From positions 9,559,167 through 9,623,166 of the forward strand of contig NW_017189517.1 of the NCBI RefSeq assembly GCF_001704415.2: a stretch of 64,000 nt of DNA. The letters run 5' to 3'. The stretch is from Capra hircus (taxonomy: Eukaryota; Chordata; Mammalia; Artiodactyla; Bovidae). A program made the position numbers and the translations under genes. How positions within the stretch are numbered: the first letter of the stretch is position 1; every line of letters begins with the position of its first letter. Below the pieces are notes generated by a model that saw nothing but the letters and a program-made list of their open reading frames with translations, did not search any database and was not told the origin of the DNA. Positions 53,346-64,000 of the stretch are shown here, piece by piece.

Positions 53346-53664
53346 GAGATGTGTGAGAGAGCATTATATTGTTGGTATAGTCTTCAGTGACTTAAGTGTT
53401 CGGGGGAATAGTATCACACATCTTATTATATGAAAGCCAGGAATTTTAAGCGATTATCTGGGTCAGCTACCAACTTCCAAATATGAATGCTGAGGACCAG
53501 GGCATCTATTTCTCACCTACCCTTCCATGGTGTCTACCAAATATTAAGAATATTTGTTGAGTTCACACTGGACTCTCTTATAACCATCATCTCGGGTGGC
53601 CCAGAGGCTGGTGGTTCAATCTTGCCTTTCAATGAGTCCTTACTGTCCACGGAACTAAGTGTAA
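53346..53664. other. Unassigned sequence
   Basis: No repeat or exon was recognised. Confidence 0.45.
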
Positions 53665-54013
53665 TATCTTAGCCTCATGTTCAAGCTCTCTCACAACTGA
53701 ACCCAAACTACTTCCCCAGCTTTGTCTCTCACCACACAGCTTTCTCAACCCCATAGTAGACAGAGCTATTCTTCAAAAACACAAATCTGACCATAACCTT
53801 CCTGTGCTTAAAACTATCCAACAGCTTCCTATTACTCTTAGAACAAAGACTCAGCACAGCCTTGCTCCTGCCCACAGCTGCAGGCTTATCTTGGACTACC
53901 TTTATCTGGATTCTCTCCTCTCCAGCCACAATGTCCTGCCTTCAGTTCCTGGTACCAGTTATGCTCTGCACTGCCACAAAGCCTTCAAAGATGTAACCCT
54001 TTTGTCACCTGGT
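53665..54013 (+). mobile_element. L2 LINE, sense, left part (split)
   Basis: 'acaaatctgaccataacctt', 'aactatccaacagcttccta' and 'gcactgccacaaagccttca' are in L2 3' order. Broken by a Bov-tA and resumed at 54256. Confidence 0.65.
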
Positions 54014-54020
54014 CAGCTCC

Positions 54021-54248
54021 TACTCGGGCTGCCCAGGTGGCGCTAGTGGTAAAGAACGTGCCTGCCAATGCAGGAGGCTTAAGAGACTCAGGCTTGATCC
54101 CTGGGTTGGGAAGATGCCCTGGAGGAGGGCATGGCAACCCGCTCCAGTATTCTTGCCTGGAGAATCCCATGGACAGAGGAGCCTGGCGGGCTATAGTCCA
54201 TGGGGTCCCAAAGAGTCGGACACGACTGAAGTGACTTGCATGCATGCA
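54021..54248 (+). mobile_element. Bov-tA SINE with 7-bp target duplication
   Basis: Complete sense Bov-tA ('gctgcccaggtggcgctagt' to 'tgcatgcatgca'). The duplication cagctcc at 54014-54020 and 54249-54255 places it inside the L2. Confidence 0.95.
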
Positions 54249-54255
54249 CAGCTCC

Positions 54256-54532
54256 AACCCATCCTTCAATTCTCCCCATAGTGTGACTCACTCAGGAAGG
54301 CATTTGCTAACTTTCCTAGCCAAGTCAAGCACTTCATTCTCAGCTCCCAGGGCATCATGTACCTCTCCTTTCTAAGACTTGACATATTTATTTGTGTCAC
54401 TTAATAATGTTACTCTCTCAATCACTGTCATGTCAGCTCCATAAGGATAGGCCTTTGTCTGCCTTGTTCTGCTGTATCCTCAGCACTTGGCATGCAGTGT
54501 GTACTGAATATGTATTTTCAAAATAAAAGTTT
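54256..54532 (+). mobile_element. L2 LINE, sense, right part
   Basis: 'gtcagctccataaggatagg', 'cctttgtctgccttgttctg' and 'ctcagcacttggcatgcagt' are the L2 3' end. Confidence 0.82.
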
Positions 54533-54533
54533 T

Positions 54534-54617
54534 CATGTTGATGTATGGCAAAACCAATACAATACTGTAAAGTAATCAGCCTCCAATTAAAATACATAAA
54601 TTTATATTTTTAAAAAA
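54534..54617 (+). mobile_element. Ruminant L1 3' tail
   Basis: 'catgttgatgtatggcaaaa', 'ccaatacaatactgtaaagt' and an A/T-rich end. Very short 5'-truncated copy. Confidence 0.85.
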
Positions 54618-55184
54618 GTTGAATGGAAGTCATTTCTCTTCTTTAAGCTTCACTTTCCTGCTCCATCTAAAAAACAATAATATTCTACTGTCTTTTCCAG
54701 TTCTGACTAGTTTGTGATTTCAAGTTGGGGTACCATTCTCACCTTTTCACCTCTAACTCCTGAGGTGGCAACCTTTCTGGATCACTGCACTTCATCTGCT
54801 GAGCCTCCTGAAATAAAGCGCACTTTGGTCCACTTTTCTAGCTCCTGAAACAATATATTAAATTTCAGGAGCAATATCAGAGACAGAAAAAAGGTTTCTC
54901 TTTTGAAATCCAAAGAAAATCCAATGAAATTTTTAAAAATTACAAATTGATAAAAATGTATGAGTCGTTTGTTCATTTGGTTGTTTATTTAAATCTGATT
55001 GTGCCTAAGGGGCTGCCCACAGCTTTTCTAAGGTGAAAAGCTACTTGTGAATTCAGCCTCATGTTCTGAGGACTTTAGCCCAGTGGATACTCAGTAATTA
55101 CACTTATCACTCTCTTCTGGAGGGCATCACTGAAAACAGAGCTTCAAATGAAAGCAGAAATGCAGCTTTTGGTCATAAATTCCC
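54618..55184. other. Unassigned sequence
   Basis: AT-rich, with a 64-codon minus frame (54782-54976) lacking a domain. No repeat recognised. Confidence 0.4.
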
Positions 55185-55330
55185 ATAACATCATGCCTGA
55201 TAATACCTAAGAGATAATCTTCTTGAACCTCTTCGCTTTACAGATAGGGTAACTGAAGACTAGAAACATGAGCAACCGCCCAAAGCCACAAAGCTAGTGA
55301 GTTCAACTATCAAACAGATTTCAATGCAGA
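55185..55330 (-). mobile_element. MIR SINE, antisense, diverged
   Basis: 'ttcgctttacagatagggta' and 'gcccaaagccacaaagctag' outline a MIR in antisense. Confidence 0.6.
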
Positions 55331-56559
55331 GAAGGGATTAAAAAAACCAAGATCCTTGATCCCCAATTTCTTTACTCAGTGTCATTTCTTGTTTCTCTCT
55401 CTCTCTGACTCTGTCCCTCTCTCTCACTCTTCCTCTCCAATCATTATGAAAAATCTGCTCATTTTCTTCTGAATCTCTTCCCACCTCTCAATAAGCATTT
55501 CATTATATGTCTTGCATTTAAGTACATTTTAATCAAACGAATGCCAAAGAGAAACAAATGTCTCAAGACTAAATGTCTGACTATTGTGATGAGAAAATTG
55601 TCAAGTACAATGAACCCTTGACATTCAGGAAGGGCATCCAGAATACTTCATCTCTAACCCCCCTCCAATTCACAAATTCCACAATTATATAATTGGCATA
55701 TGATTTCCTCCATAAAACTTCTATTTTTCTCCTAAGGACCACTGCATTGTTACTAAGCCAATTGCTCTATCACATCAGCCTTGAAGTGTGTGCAATTCAA
55801 ATTTATGCCTCAGCAAAATTACAAATTACTACATGTCATGGGTCTTTAAGACCCACTCATAAATAGTTGATGCTATATGAATGTTATATCAAAAACTGCG
55901 CAGGGTCTACTGATTCTTTAAAGAGACAGCCTCACCAAACCTGAATATGTATTTGAGTCACAGGTCTCAATTTAAGGCAGAGACTACATTACGCTAACAT
56001 GAAATCTGTAAAACTACTGGTTCATGACTCAAATTAAAAGCAGGGAATATGTTAAGTGAGCCTAGAAATAGAAGAAAAAGGAAAGTCAGATCTATCCTGA
56101 TCATGGACAAGCTTTGTGTCTCCCTCTTGCCTGGGTACTGGAGTCTATTTTGACTGCAGCTCTGAATGGGGCACTTGTGCCCAGCCTGGCACTATGCTAT
56201 GCTGTGGGAATTTACAAAGAAATGTGTAACTAGTTCTGTGCTCTTGAAGGGCTTCAAGTGAAGCTGGGGATTCCAGACAAGTTCACTGGAAATGGGTAAA
56301 CAACAATGTAAGGGAAGAAATGATATTTAACAGCGTTTAGTGGAAAAGAAATGCATTTGAGCAAGGAAAGATGAGGTGGGCTGAGGTAGCCTTGGAAGAG
56401 TCTTCAGAGGACTCGAAAGATAGACTAGGCTTTGGCTGCAGATATTCTAACCATCAAAGGATACTTTGCCTATTTCAGATTTTATTTTCTGACCTCTTTG
56501 GAAGGGAGAAGAATCCCCAGTGCCACACAACACAGGAATTTCTACATAGTGGGGGCTCA
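55331..56559. other. Unassigned 1.2-kb stretch
   Basis: A pyrimidine-rich (CT)n patch lies at 55391-55438. Otherwise AT-rich DNA without recognised repeats, exons or motifs. Confidence 0.4.
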
Positions 56560-56990
56560 ATAAGCCCCTATTTTGGGAAAATGTCATTGAAGTACAATCT
56601 TCATACAGAAATATGCACAAATCATAAGTGTTCAGTTTGATGAATTTTCAAAAATTGAATATGTTCTTGTAACCAACACCTAGGTCAAGAAATACAACTT
56701 GACTGGCCCTCCAGAAGCCCCTCCAGTTCCCCCTCCCAGCCACTATTCCCCAAGATTCAAGAGTTTAGTTTTGCCTGGCTTTAAACTTTATATAAATGGA
56801 ACCTTGCAGCACAGTAGTATTTTCGCCTCTGTTCTTCCACTCATGTTATGTTTGTAAGATCCATTCTGTTACTGCATGCAACTGTGCATATAGACCTTTC
56901 TGGAAGCAGTTAGATGGTTCATGATGGTTGCACATAGTTACCATGTGTCAGGAACACACGAAATCATCCATTCACTGTTTCTGGGAACAA
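56560..56990 (-). mobile_element. L1-like 3' region, antisense, diverged
   Basis: 'gtgttcagtttgatgaattt', 'gtcaagaaatacaacttgac' and 'gttatgtttgtaagatccat' resemble the antisense 3' UTR of old L1/HAL1-type elements. Assignment is tentative. Confidence 0.45.
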
Positions 56991-57489
56991 TCGAATGGAA
57001 TAGATATTCAATAGTGAAGGGAGGAAAAGGATGAAGAAATAGACTGGGCCTCTACAGCCAGGTTCTTAAGGGAAATTGGCTCCCAGGAATTAGGTGAAAG
57101 GCAAAAGGGATAAGAGGCCTGACTGGCAGATCTGATTGAGATTAACATAAACCATTAGGTTAACCCAGAGACAAATAGGAGTGGCACTTGAAATTTACAT
57201 AAATGCTACACTCAGCTATAATCAAAGACCTGTAAGAAGAAAAGAACTAAGAAAAAGAGTTGTAACCTGAATTGAAAAGAAACGATGATGGGCCTAAACT
57301 GTCTTTATCTGATGGGAAAGAAGGGAGATTTGGGGAAAGATTTTGTCTAAGTTGGTATTGAGGTAACCCATGGGTGTTGAGACTTAATGCCCACTGTTTA
57401 GCGGAGGAAGGATAAATGAATGTGCTCTGACTGTATCCTTGCAAACTATCCTATCTCCTCTGGTTCCCCAGCTTTTCTGAACCTTCCTA
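56991..57489. other. Unassigned sequence
   Basis: No repeat or exon was recognised. Confidence 0.4.
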
Positions 57490-57580
57490 CAATGCGCCAA
57501 GCCCAGGGCTAGGTGTACAGTGGTAAACCGACTCAGCCTCTGTCCTTATGGAGCTCACGGCCACCACTTAACACTGCTAC
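57490..57580 (-). mobile_element. L2 fragment, antisense
   Basis: 'gcgccaagcccagggctagg', 'tgtacagtggtaaaccgact' and 'cctctgtccttatggagctc' match the L2 3' region in antisense. Confidence 0.65.
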
Positions 57581-58288
57581 AGCAATTTGTCACATGCATG
57601 ATCCACACAGCATCCCTCTGGAAGGTTTCTTCACCAAAATAAAAAGTTGCCCCAGTCACCCTCAGCAGTCCTCTCCACTCCAATCCTACACAGGGAACAT
57701 AGTCCATGCAGGGATTTATACATAATTGAAACCATTCTGCGCTACCCATCCTGTGCCTCAGGAGCAAGGGACATTTCAACAGTGACACTGAAATGTTCAG
57801 GACCTGTAAGAGGCCTGAGAAGAAAGACAACATATGACAGCTCCTGATTCCAGATAGCCTGTGGATGGGAAATCACAATTCCAAAGAGAGTTCCTCCTTG
57901 GTGACTTTGAGTATCTTCTTCCCTGGCCCTCTGCCCCAGCATATACCCAAATCCTGGGGCCACGGGTTCCTAGTCTCTCCTCTGTCTCCCTCTGCTTGGG
58001 CATAATGACATGATGTGACTGGGCCTAAGGGCCATGGCTCCCTACTTGAGGAAAACTACAGCAAGTTGTTTGGGATTTATCACCCGAAAAAGGCCTCTCT
58101 GTTTGAGTTCTTCAGAAGCATGTGTAGGCTGGCACTATTTCTGAAGGCAATTGCGACCAGTGGGCAACACCACGACAATAGAAGCTGCCTTTTTTTTTTT
58201 TTTTGGTATCAAGTACCTTGTATAATTGCAAAATTATGCAATATTATGAGTCAGACTCTGTCTAAAGGTTTGACTTCTATTAACTTAG
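57581..58288. other. Unassigned sequence
   Basis: A long T-run lies at 58190-58204. A 155-codon plus frame (58015-58482) runs from single-copy-like DNA into the Bov-tA at 58289, so the frame is not a gene. No exon signal recognised. Confidence 0.4.
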
Positions 58289-58504
58289 TCCTCCCTGGTG
58301 GCTCAGATGGTAAAGAATCTATCTGCTTGCAATTCAAGAGACCTGGGTTCGATCTGGGTTGGGAAGATCCCCTGGAGAAGGAAATGGCAACCCACTCCTG
58401 TATTCTTGCCTGGAGAATCTCATGGACAGAGGATACTGGCAGGCTACAGTCCATGGGGCCACAAAGAATCAGACACTACTGAAGCAACTTAGCATGCATG
58501 CATG
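58289..58504 (+). mobile_element. Bov-tA SINE, sense
   Basis: Complete head ('ccctggtggctcagatggta', with a short B-box 'gggttcgatctgg' lacking a few bases) and body, ending 'acttagcatgcatgcatg'. Confidence 0.94.
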
Positions 58505-58654
58505 ACCTGGACAAGACTTCTAGCCTCAAGTTTTCACCACTTTGTCCCTTCCTCACTCAACCATGGGGACTGAGGTCAACGTGTTCCAAGACAAAGATGA
58601 GAGATTCAAATTGTGAACCAATTTGAATCTTTCCTGAGAGGTGGGGGGAAGGGG

Positions 58655-58955
58655 ATCCTTTTTTTCTTTTTGCCATTCACTTAAATTATATATGTATTTT
58701 CTTTAAAAAACTGTTATTGGGGTATAGCTGCTTAACAATGTTGTGTTAGTTTTTACTGTACAGCAAAGTGAATCAGCCACACATATACATATATCCCCCT
58801 CTTTCTGAACTTCTTTCCCATTCAGGTCACCACAGTTCAATGAGTAGAGTTCCTTGTGCTATATAGTAGGTTCTCATTAGTTATCTTATACATAGTATCA
58901 ATAGTGTATATACGTCCATCCCAATTCCCAATTCCTCCAACCTCCCAACATTTTA
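58655..58955 (-). mobile_element. L1 3' UTR, antisense
   Basis: T-rich left end, then 'ggggtatagctgcttaacaa', 'gtacagcaaagtgaatcagc', 'gagtagagttccttgtgcta' and 'ccaattcctccaacctccca'. It is the mirror image of the sense L1 tails at 5308 and 47300. Confidence 0.9.
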
Positions 58956-58974
58956 ATATTATCATAAGAACATA

Positions 58975-59200
58975 TGGCATAGTGGTTAAAAGCACAAGAA
59001 TGAGAGTACAACTAGTCTGGTCTTAAACCTCCATTTCTGTCACTTACCAGCCATATGACTTTTAGAAAAGTCATTTAATCTCTCTGAGCCTCGGCTTTCT
59101 CATCTGTAAAATGAAGATAATAGTTCCTACCATGAGTGGGTTTAGAGGGTTATTGAAGTAAGAACTCACAAAAGCCATTCACTGCAGTATCTGGCTAAAG
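58975..59200 (+). mobile_element. MIR SINE, sense, nearly full length
   Basis: 'gcatagtggttaaaagcaca', 'gtcacttaccagccatatga', 'ctctctgagcctcggctttc' and 'tcatctgtaaaatgaagata' make this one of the best-preserved MIR copies in the window. Confidence 0.9.
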
Positions 59201-59291
59201 CAAAATGTCTAATAACTGGCTGCTATATTACTTTTAGTTCTTCTTGTCACGTCTCTTGTTTCTCCCTCCCCACCACCCAGGCACAAGGTAC

Positions 59292-59553
59292 TGCTAAGTC
59301 ACTTCAGTCGTGTCCGACTCTGTGCGACCCCATAGACAGCAGCCTACCAGGCTCCCCTATCCCTGGGATTCTCCAGGCAAGAACACTGGAGTGAGTTGCC
59401 ATTTCCTTCTCCAGTGCATGAAAGTGAAAAGTGAAAGTGAAGTCGCTCAGTCGTGCCCGACTCTTAGCGACCCCATGGACTGTAGCCCACCAGGCTCCTC
59501 CATCCATGGGATTTTCCAGGCAAAAGTACTGGAGCGGGGTGCCATTGCCTCCT
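59292..59553 (-). mobile_element. Bov-A2 SINE, antisense, 15-bp target duplication
   Basis: Two antisense Bov-A monomers with the linker 'gaaagtgaaaagtgaaagtg'. The exact duplication ccaggcacaaggtac lies at 59277-59291 and 59554-59568. The trinucleotide tail is short here (ctgctaag). Confidence 0.97.
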
Positions 59554-59856
59554 CCAGGCACAAGGTACACCCAGGGTCTAATCTACAGTCCGAGGGCTAG
59601 ACGTGCCAGTTTGCATTTGAAAGGACATGTATGTAGAGAGGTCATCAAGATGCAGACAAGGAGGCAGGATGCCCAGACAGACCAAGGCCACTTGCAATTG
59701 CAGTGATTTTTCCAAATCTAAATTCATTTTCACATAGACTAGTTGGCAAATGAAGACTTTTCTAAAATTCTAAACCAACTTTTATTTTTGTAAATGGAAA
59801 GATCTTGAAGTGTTTTATAGTTCGTGAGAGCAAAATGTTTCCCTGGTCTTTAAGGA

Positions 59857-60090
59857 TAAATCCCATGGGCGGAGGAGCCTGGTCGGCTGCAGTCCATGTG
59901 GTCGCTAAGAGTCGGGCACCACTGAGCAACTTCACTTTCACTTTTCACTTTCATGCACTGGAGAAGGAAATGGCAACCCACTCCAGTGTTCTTGCCTGGA
60001 GAATCCCAGGGATGAGGGAGCCCAGTGGGCTGCCGTCTATGGGGTCGCACAGAGTCGGACACGACTGAAGCAACTTAGCAGCAGCAGCAG
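59857..60090 (+). mobile_element. Bov-A2 SINE, sense, 5'-truncated
   Basis: Starts inside the first monomer ('aaatcccatgggcggaggag') and ends in a CAG-rich tail. It faces the antisense Bov-A2 at 59292-59553 across about 300 bases. Confidence 0.95.
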
Positions 60091-60599
60091 AATGATGAAT
60101 GTTTACACATACAGCCAGCTGAAGACTGTCCTTTAGGTTCCTAAAATAATCTCTTCCCAGAAACAATTTATGTTGAGTGTTTGATAGCTTCATGGGTACA
60201 GAAGCAATACTACTTCCTTGCTGCCTTAAATAAAGTGAGTTTAAAGTAAGCAAGAAAAAAAAAAAAGAGAAAAAAAAAATAAAGTAAGCAAGAGGGGTCC
60301 AGGTAGGCCAGGGGTTGCTGTAGCTGACCATCCCGTAGGTTCTAGCAGCTGTAAACTGGAGCAATTTAGGTTTGTTTTGCAGCAATCAAAGGTGGTTTTG
60401 TGCAGTCCTGTTCATCTCTTGCCACTTCTCCAGGGATGAGAGTAGAGCTATGGACTGACCGTACTTCTAAAAACCTCGTATCTTTTTATAGCACCAGCCA
60501 GAAAGCTATTGCCTTTTCTCCCTGACTTTCTGTACCAGAGTTCTGATTACCACTCAGGACTGAGCTAAGAATAAAACATTATTACTGATAATAATAATA
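60091..60599. other. Unassigned sequence with A-rich patch
   Basis: An A-rich patch at 60248-60290 contains two copies of 'aaagtaagcaag', a small local duplication. No repeat family or exon recognised. Confidence 0.4.
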
Positions 60600-60820
60600 A
60601 TCTGCAAATGCTGCTTACTGTGCTGGGCACTGTGGAAAACCGTTTACCTGCATTAGCCTACTTAATGTTCACAACAACCCCATGGGTTTGGTCCCTGTGA
60701 TGACCCTTCATTTTATAGATGAAGCCTGGAGAGGCTAAGTAACTTCTGAAGTTCTCCCTAATCAGAAAGGGCAGAGCTAAGGCTGGAACCCAGCTTATTT
60801 TGACCTGAGATAGAGTGACA
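60600..60820 (-). mobile_element. MIR/L2-type relic, antisense
   Basis: 'gcttactgtgctgggcactg', 'ttcattttatagatgaagcc' and 'gagaggctaagtaacttctg' follow the antisense order of these old elements. Confidence 0.72.
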
Positions 60821-61802
60821 CTTTCTTTGAAAAGAAAAAGAACTCTCTGGCTTCTCTGGATTGCTGCCATTTTGGAAGCGAGTCAACTTGTGTATGCATA
60901 CCGTAGCACTGAGTTGCATTCTCAGAATCTCTCAGCAGCTCCTACTGGAAACAGAATTTGGAGAGGGAACCTCCAAAACCTAAATGTTACGGAGAATAAA
61001 AATGGAATGGTTTTATAATACTTTAACAAACAAAGCAGCATTTATACATGTCATGTTTCTGTTGTTTCAATACTAAATTTTAAAAAGATCTTTGAGAAAT
61101 AAAACAAATTATTTTTAAAAGTATAAGACCAGAAAGCACACACATAATGATTATAGAAACACAAAAGTGTTTCCATGGAAGAGAAATTTTAAATGAATTT
61201 CAATGAAGTGAAAAAAACCAGAACACTGAATGCTTTTATTGGAAACGAGCTACACTTGAAGAATTACTTTGCAAGCCCCTGAATTTCAAGTTCTAATAGC
61301 TGTCAGATAGCATTGTCATATTGTGGAGGAAAATGTGCTCACTTTCTGCAGATGGGCCTATTTCTGGCACTTACTAGCTGAAAATTCACTTGTAAAGAAT
61401 TAGGTAAAGGATAATATGAAAGGCCTCGGGATTCAGGAAGTACTTTCTCCTGGATTTCATTAAATCTAATGAGTCAGATCAGTTTGGAGGCTTCAAATTT
61501 TGTGTATAGTATCTTTTAAAGGAATATTTATTGGATCACTAATTAAAAAACAAACAAACAAATTTCTGTCTCCTGTACATCTCCAAAAAAGCTCTTAAAA
61601 ATAGAATCAAATCCTTTTCTAAAGCATGCCTTTGCTGGCCACTTTGCTTGCCACCAAATGGTTGGCTGGAGCTCACTTGAAAATCCCAGTGAGCAGCCAT
61701 ACTGAGGTTTTTCTGTCTTAAACCACAAGTCTGACAAGGAAATCATCATAGCCTCTACATCCCAAGTCAGTCTGAAAATGTCATGACTTTCATGAGAACT
61801 CA
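60821..61802. other. Repeat-poor AT-rich stretch
   Basis: No repeat recognised over 980 bases. A 67-codon frame (60815-61018) and an 86-codon minus frame (61543-61803) lack domains. Confidence 0.4.
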
Positions 61803-61930
61803 AGTTGACTTAGCACCTACTATTAATACATGCAAGATGCACTATACTATGTGCTGGAAAGGGCACAAAGATGACTAATGCCCAGTCGTTGCTCTCAAGG
61901 AGATTTGTCATCTAATGAAGACAAATAGAA
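61803..61930 (-). mobile_element. L2 fragment, antisense
   Basis: 'ttagcacctactattaatac', 'tactatgtgctggaaagggc' and 'tcgttgctctcaaggagatt' are the L2 3' region in antisense. Confidence 0.65.
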
Positions 61931-62529
61931 TCCACGAACCGGGAACCAAACACCTCAGACAAGTCTCTCTGGACCACCATTTTCTATCCATAGATAGCAT
62001 GATACCAGGTAATATTTTCTGATTCTGTGACTGTAGATACCCTCAGAATAATACAGATCTTAACTGCTGGAAAAGTTCAGAGAGGAAAGGCTGCTGTACA
62101 TGAAGACATTCTACAATCCCATCCCCTCCACCCCCAAATACAGACATGGCATTGTGCTGACTGGCATCTTAAATTGCTAAATTATTTCTGAGGGAAAAGT
62201 TCGGAAAACTGAAAAGGTACTTTTCAGGCTGTAGTCACAAGGAAGCAGGCACCTCACATGACTGTCCCATACTCTGAGTAACTGAGTCCAGGTTGGAGTA
62301 AGCAGTCCATAGAGGTTATATCTACAAAATCAGAATCATCTCACAAATACAGAACATCATCTCAATATATTTTTATCCAGAGTCGTCTTGGATCTTGCAG
62401 ATGTAGCCTCCAGATCAAATAAGCAAAATGCATATTTTCATGTTTCTGTTCAATTAGGAGTAAGGTTTGCAATTCTCAAGTCTAATGGAATTGATTCCCT
62501 TCTCAAAACCCGATTTATTGAACTTTTCT
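61931..62529. other. Unassigned sequence
   Basis: No repeat or exon was recognised. Confidence 0.4.
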
Positions 62530-62720
62530 ACAGGTCAGGATGGTGATAACTCTAGAGATAGGACAGCTGCCATGTCCTCCCCATTCTAGCAATTTCCTGA
62601 GAGCACACTGTGTACCAGTCATCCATTGTGCTAGGATCTGCGGAGGCGCCAAGAGAAATGACACTCCATACTTCGCCTTGAAGATACCTCTCCCTGGTGG
62701 GGAAGACAGAGATCTAAACT
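62530..62720 (-). mobile_element. L2-like fragment, antisense
   Basis: 'gagagcacactgtgtaccag' and 'ccattgtgctaggatctgcg' followed by 'ctccctggtggggaagacag' resemble the L2 3' region. Diverged. Confidence 0.5.
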
Positions 62721-63124
62721 AGGGGTTGCCAATTTTTTTTCAGTTTAAAATTTTACCTCATACTCAAGAAAGGCTGCTGATCAATGGTCTAGTGGGGGGG
62801 ATATGGAGCTCAAATATTCACAGGACCTAGACAAGTAACCTGGCAGACTGGCAAAGTGGAGTAGGTGAGTGCTGTACAGTGGGGGAGTCACAGCTCAGTC
62901 CTAGCGAGGGCTTGCCTTGGAGAAATGGTCTCTGGTTGCCAAATCTTTTGCTATTTCTCCCCCAAACCCAGAAATCCTGATTTTTAATAAAGTAAAATCT
63001 CTCTCAATTTTTTCATGTTAGCAACTAATTTAAAACCAGGTATTTAACACCACGCAAGGGCCAAATAAGACTTCTCTGTGAGCCCACTGCAGAAGTCTGC
63101 AGGTTGCCCATTGTATCACGCTTG
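62721..63124. other. Unassigned sequence
   Basis: T-run at 62734-62741 and G-run at 62794-62800. Nothing else recognised. Confidence 0.4.
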
Positions 63125-63275
63125 CTTGAACAAAGTCACACTGACTGGAGTTTCACTGCTAACTGGCCATATGACTTCATGAAAGTCTCGTGATTTCTTC
63201 TCTAGGCCTCAGTTTTCTCACCTAGAATATGGGGTTAAATATCTACTTTTTCAGACTGTGATAAGGAAGCTAATG
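63125..63275 (+). mobile_element. MIR SINE, sense
   Basis: 'gctaactggccatatgactt', 'ctctaggcctcagttttctc' and 'acctagaatatggggttaaa' follow the MIR core. Confidence 0.78.
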
Positions 63276-63460
63276 AGATGAAAAATGTAAAAATGATTAA
63301 GAAAAATGTTTTGAATGTTACAAAGGGTGTTTTGAAAGTACTCCAGCTTTGGTTGCTTTGCCTAACCAGCTCATTCTAATTCAGAACAGTCTCAGTGATT
63401 TCAAACAGATCTTAAATGTCTCTTCACGTTTTTGTAAGTTGAGGTGGACCATTTCTATAT

Positions 63461-63677
63461 CAGTGTGAGAGTGAAAGTGTTAGTCGCTCAGCTGTGTCCG
63501 ACTCTTTGTGACCCCATGGACTGTAACCTGCTAGGATCCTCTATCCATATAATTCTCCAGACAAGAATATTGGAGTGGGTAGCCATTTCATTCTTCAGGG
63601 GATCTTCCAGACCCAGGGATCAAACCTGGGTCTCCCACATGTGGGCAGATTCCTTACCATCTGAGCCACCAGAGAAG
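63461..63677 (-). mobile_element. Bov-tA SINE, antisense, 11-bp target duplication
   Basis: Complete antisense Bov-tA ('gtgaaagtgttagtcgctca' to 'ctgagccaccagagaag'). The exact duplication catttctatat lies at 63450-63460 and 63678-63688. Confidence 0.97.
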
Positions 63678-63688
63678 CATTTCTATAT

Positions 63689-64000
63689 AGGTGAACTTAT
63701 TACAAATACACCCAATTTCACGTGACATAAACACTGCATTAATGGGTTTGAATAAATAATGAAACTACATTGATGTGCATCTGATTTGGCAATTATTTAG
63801 AATCATATTAGATCTTGTCTGATGCAAAGGGCATAATTGGCCTTTTTCAGAACTACAGATTAGCACCTTTGTTCTCACTATCCAAACTGAGAGAATTCAA
63901 TTTTATAAATAGAGAGATTGTTATTGTCTCCACATCAGTTTGGGAAAATGTTTTTAAACTGAAGTTTGGAAGACCTCTTCAGTTTCATTCTAATCATCCC
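63689..64000. other. Unassigned AT-rich end of window
   Basis: No repeat or exon was recognised before the sequence ends. Confidence 0.4.

Noticed and set aside
58015..58482. 155-codon frame
   Set aside because: It runs through a poly-T tract into a Bov-tA SINE, so it cannot be a conserved protein as it stands.

Overview
The window is ruminant nuclear DNA, almost certainly from a bovid (cattle, bison, yak, buffalo, sheep or goat; I cannot tell which). The evidence is the repeat content. There are about 19 Bov-tA SINEs, 5 Bov-A2 SINEs, 9 BovB (RTE-type LINE) fragments, one CHR-type SINE of the whale/hippo/ruminant lineage and several ruminant L1 tails. These lie over an older mammalian layer of MIR, L2, old L1, MaLR LTRs and small DNA transposons. 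I find no intact host gene, no RNA gene and no prokaryotic or viral genome. The window reads as intergenic or deep intronic sequence, and nearly every open frame is a shadow of a repeat or a short chance frame.

Layout. Positions 1-8.7 kb hold scattered Bov-tA/Bov-A2 SINEs, BovB 3' ends, MIR, L2 and one MaLR LTR. At 8.7-10 kb lies an antisense BovB piece with recognisable reverse transcriptase (RT) boxes. At 10-11.1 kb is an LTR hit by two opposed Bov-tA copies. From 11.1 to 15.3 kb there is sparse sequence with a small hAT element that still has its 8-bp target duplication. At 15.35-16.2 kb is a sense BovB 3' third. From 16.2 to 33.8 kb there are mainly MIR, L2, MaLR and SINEs, with GC-richer patches at 18.5-20.4 and 24.5-25.1 kb. 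At 33.85-40.7 kb is a transposon nest: old antisense L1 copies contain a sense BovB, which contains a younger antisense L1 (16-bp target duplication). From 41 to 64 kb, MIR/L2 relics are again interrupted by SINEs and short L1/BovB tails, with repeat-poor stretches at 48.7-50.0, 51.1-52.7 and 60.8-61.8 kb.

How it fits together. The elements form a layered insertion record. MIR, L2, MaLR and DNA elements are oldest, old L1 is next, and BovB, Bov-tA, Bov-A2 and ruminant L1 tails are youngest. Many young insertions keep exact 7-15 bp target site duplications, which I located base by base. Candidate host function is limited to a few repeat-free stretches with clustered transcription-factor-like motifs and one splice-site-flanked exon-like segment with a broken frame. 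Repeat family names come from recognising consensus text, not from a search. Boundaries without a stated duplication are accurate to about 10-30 bases for young elements and 50 or more for old ones. I did not find a convincing new biological system.
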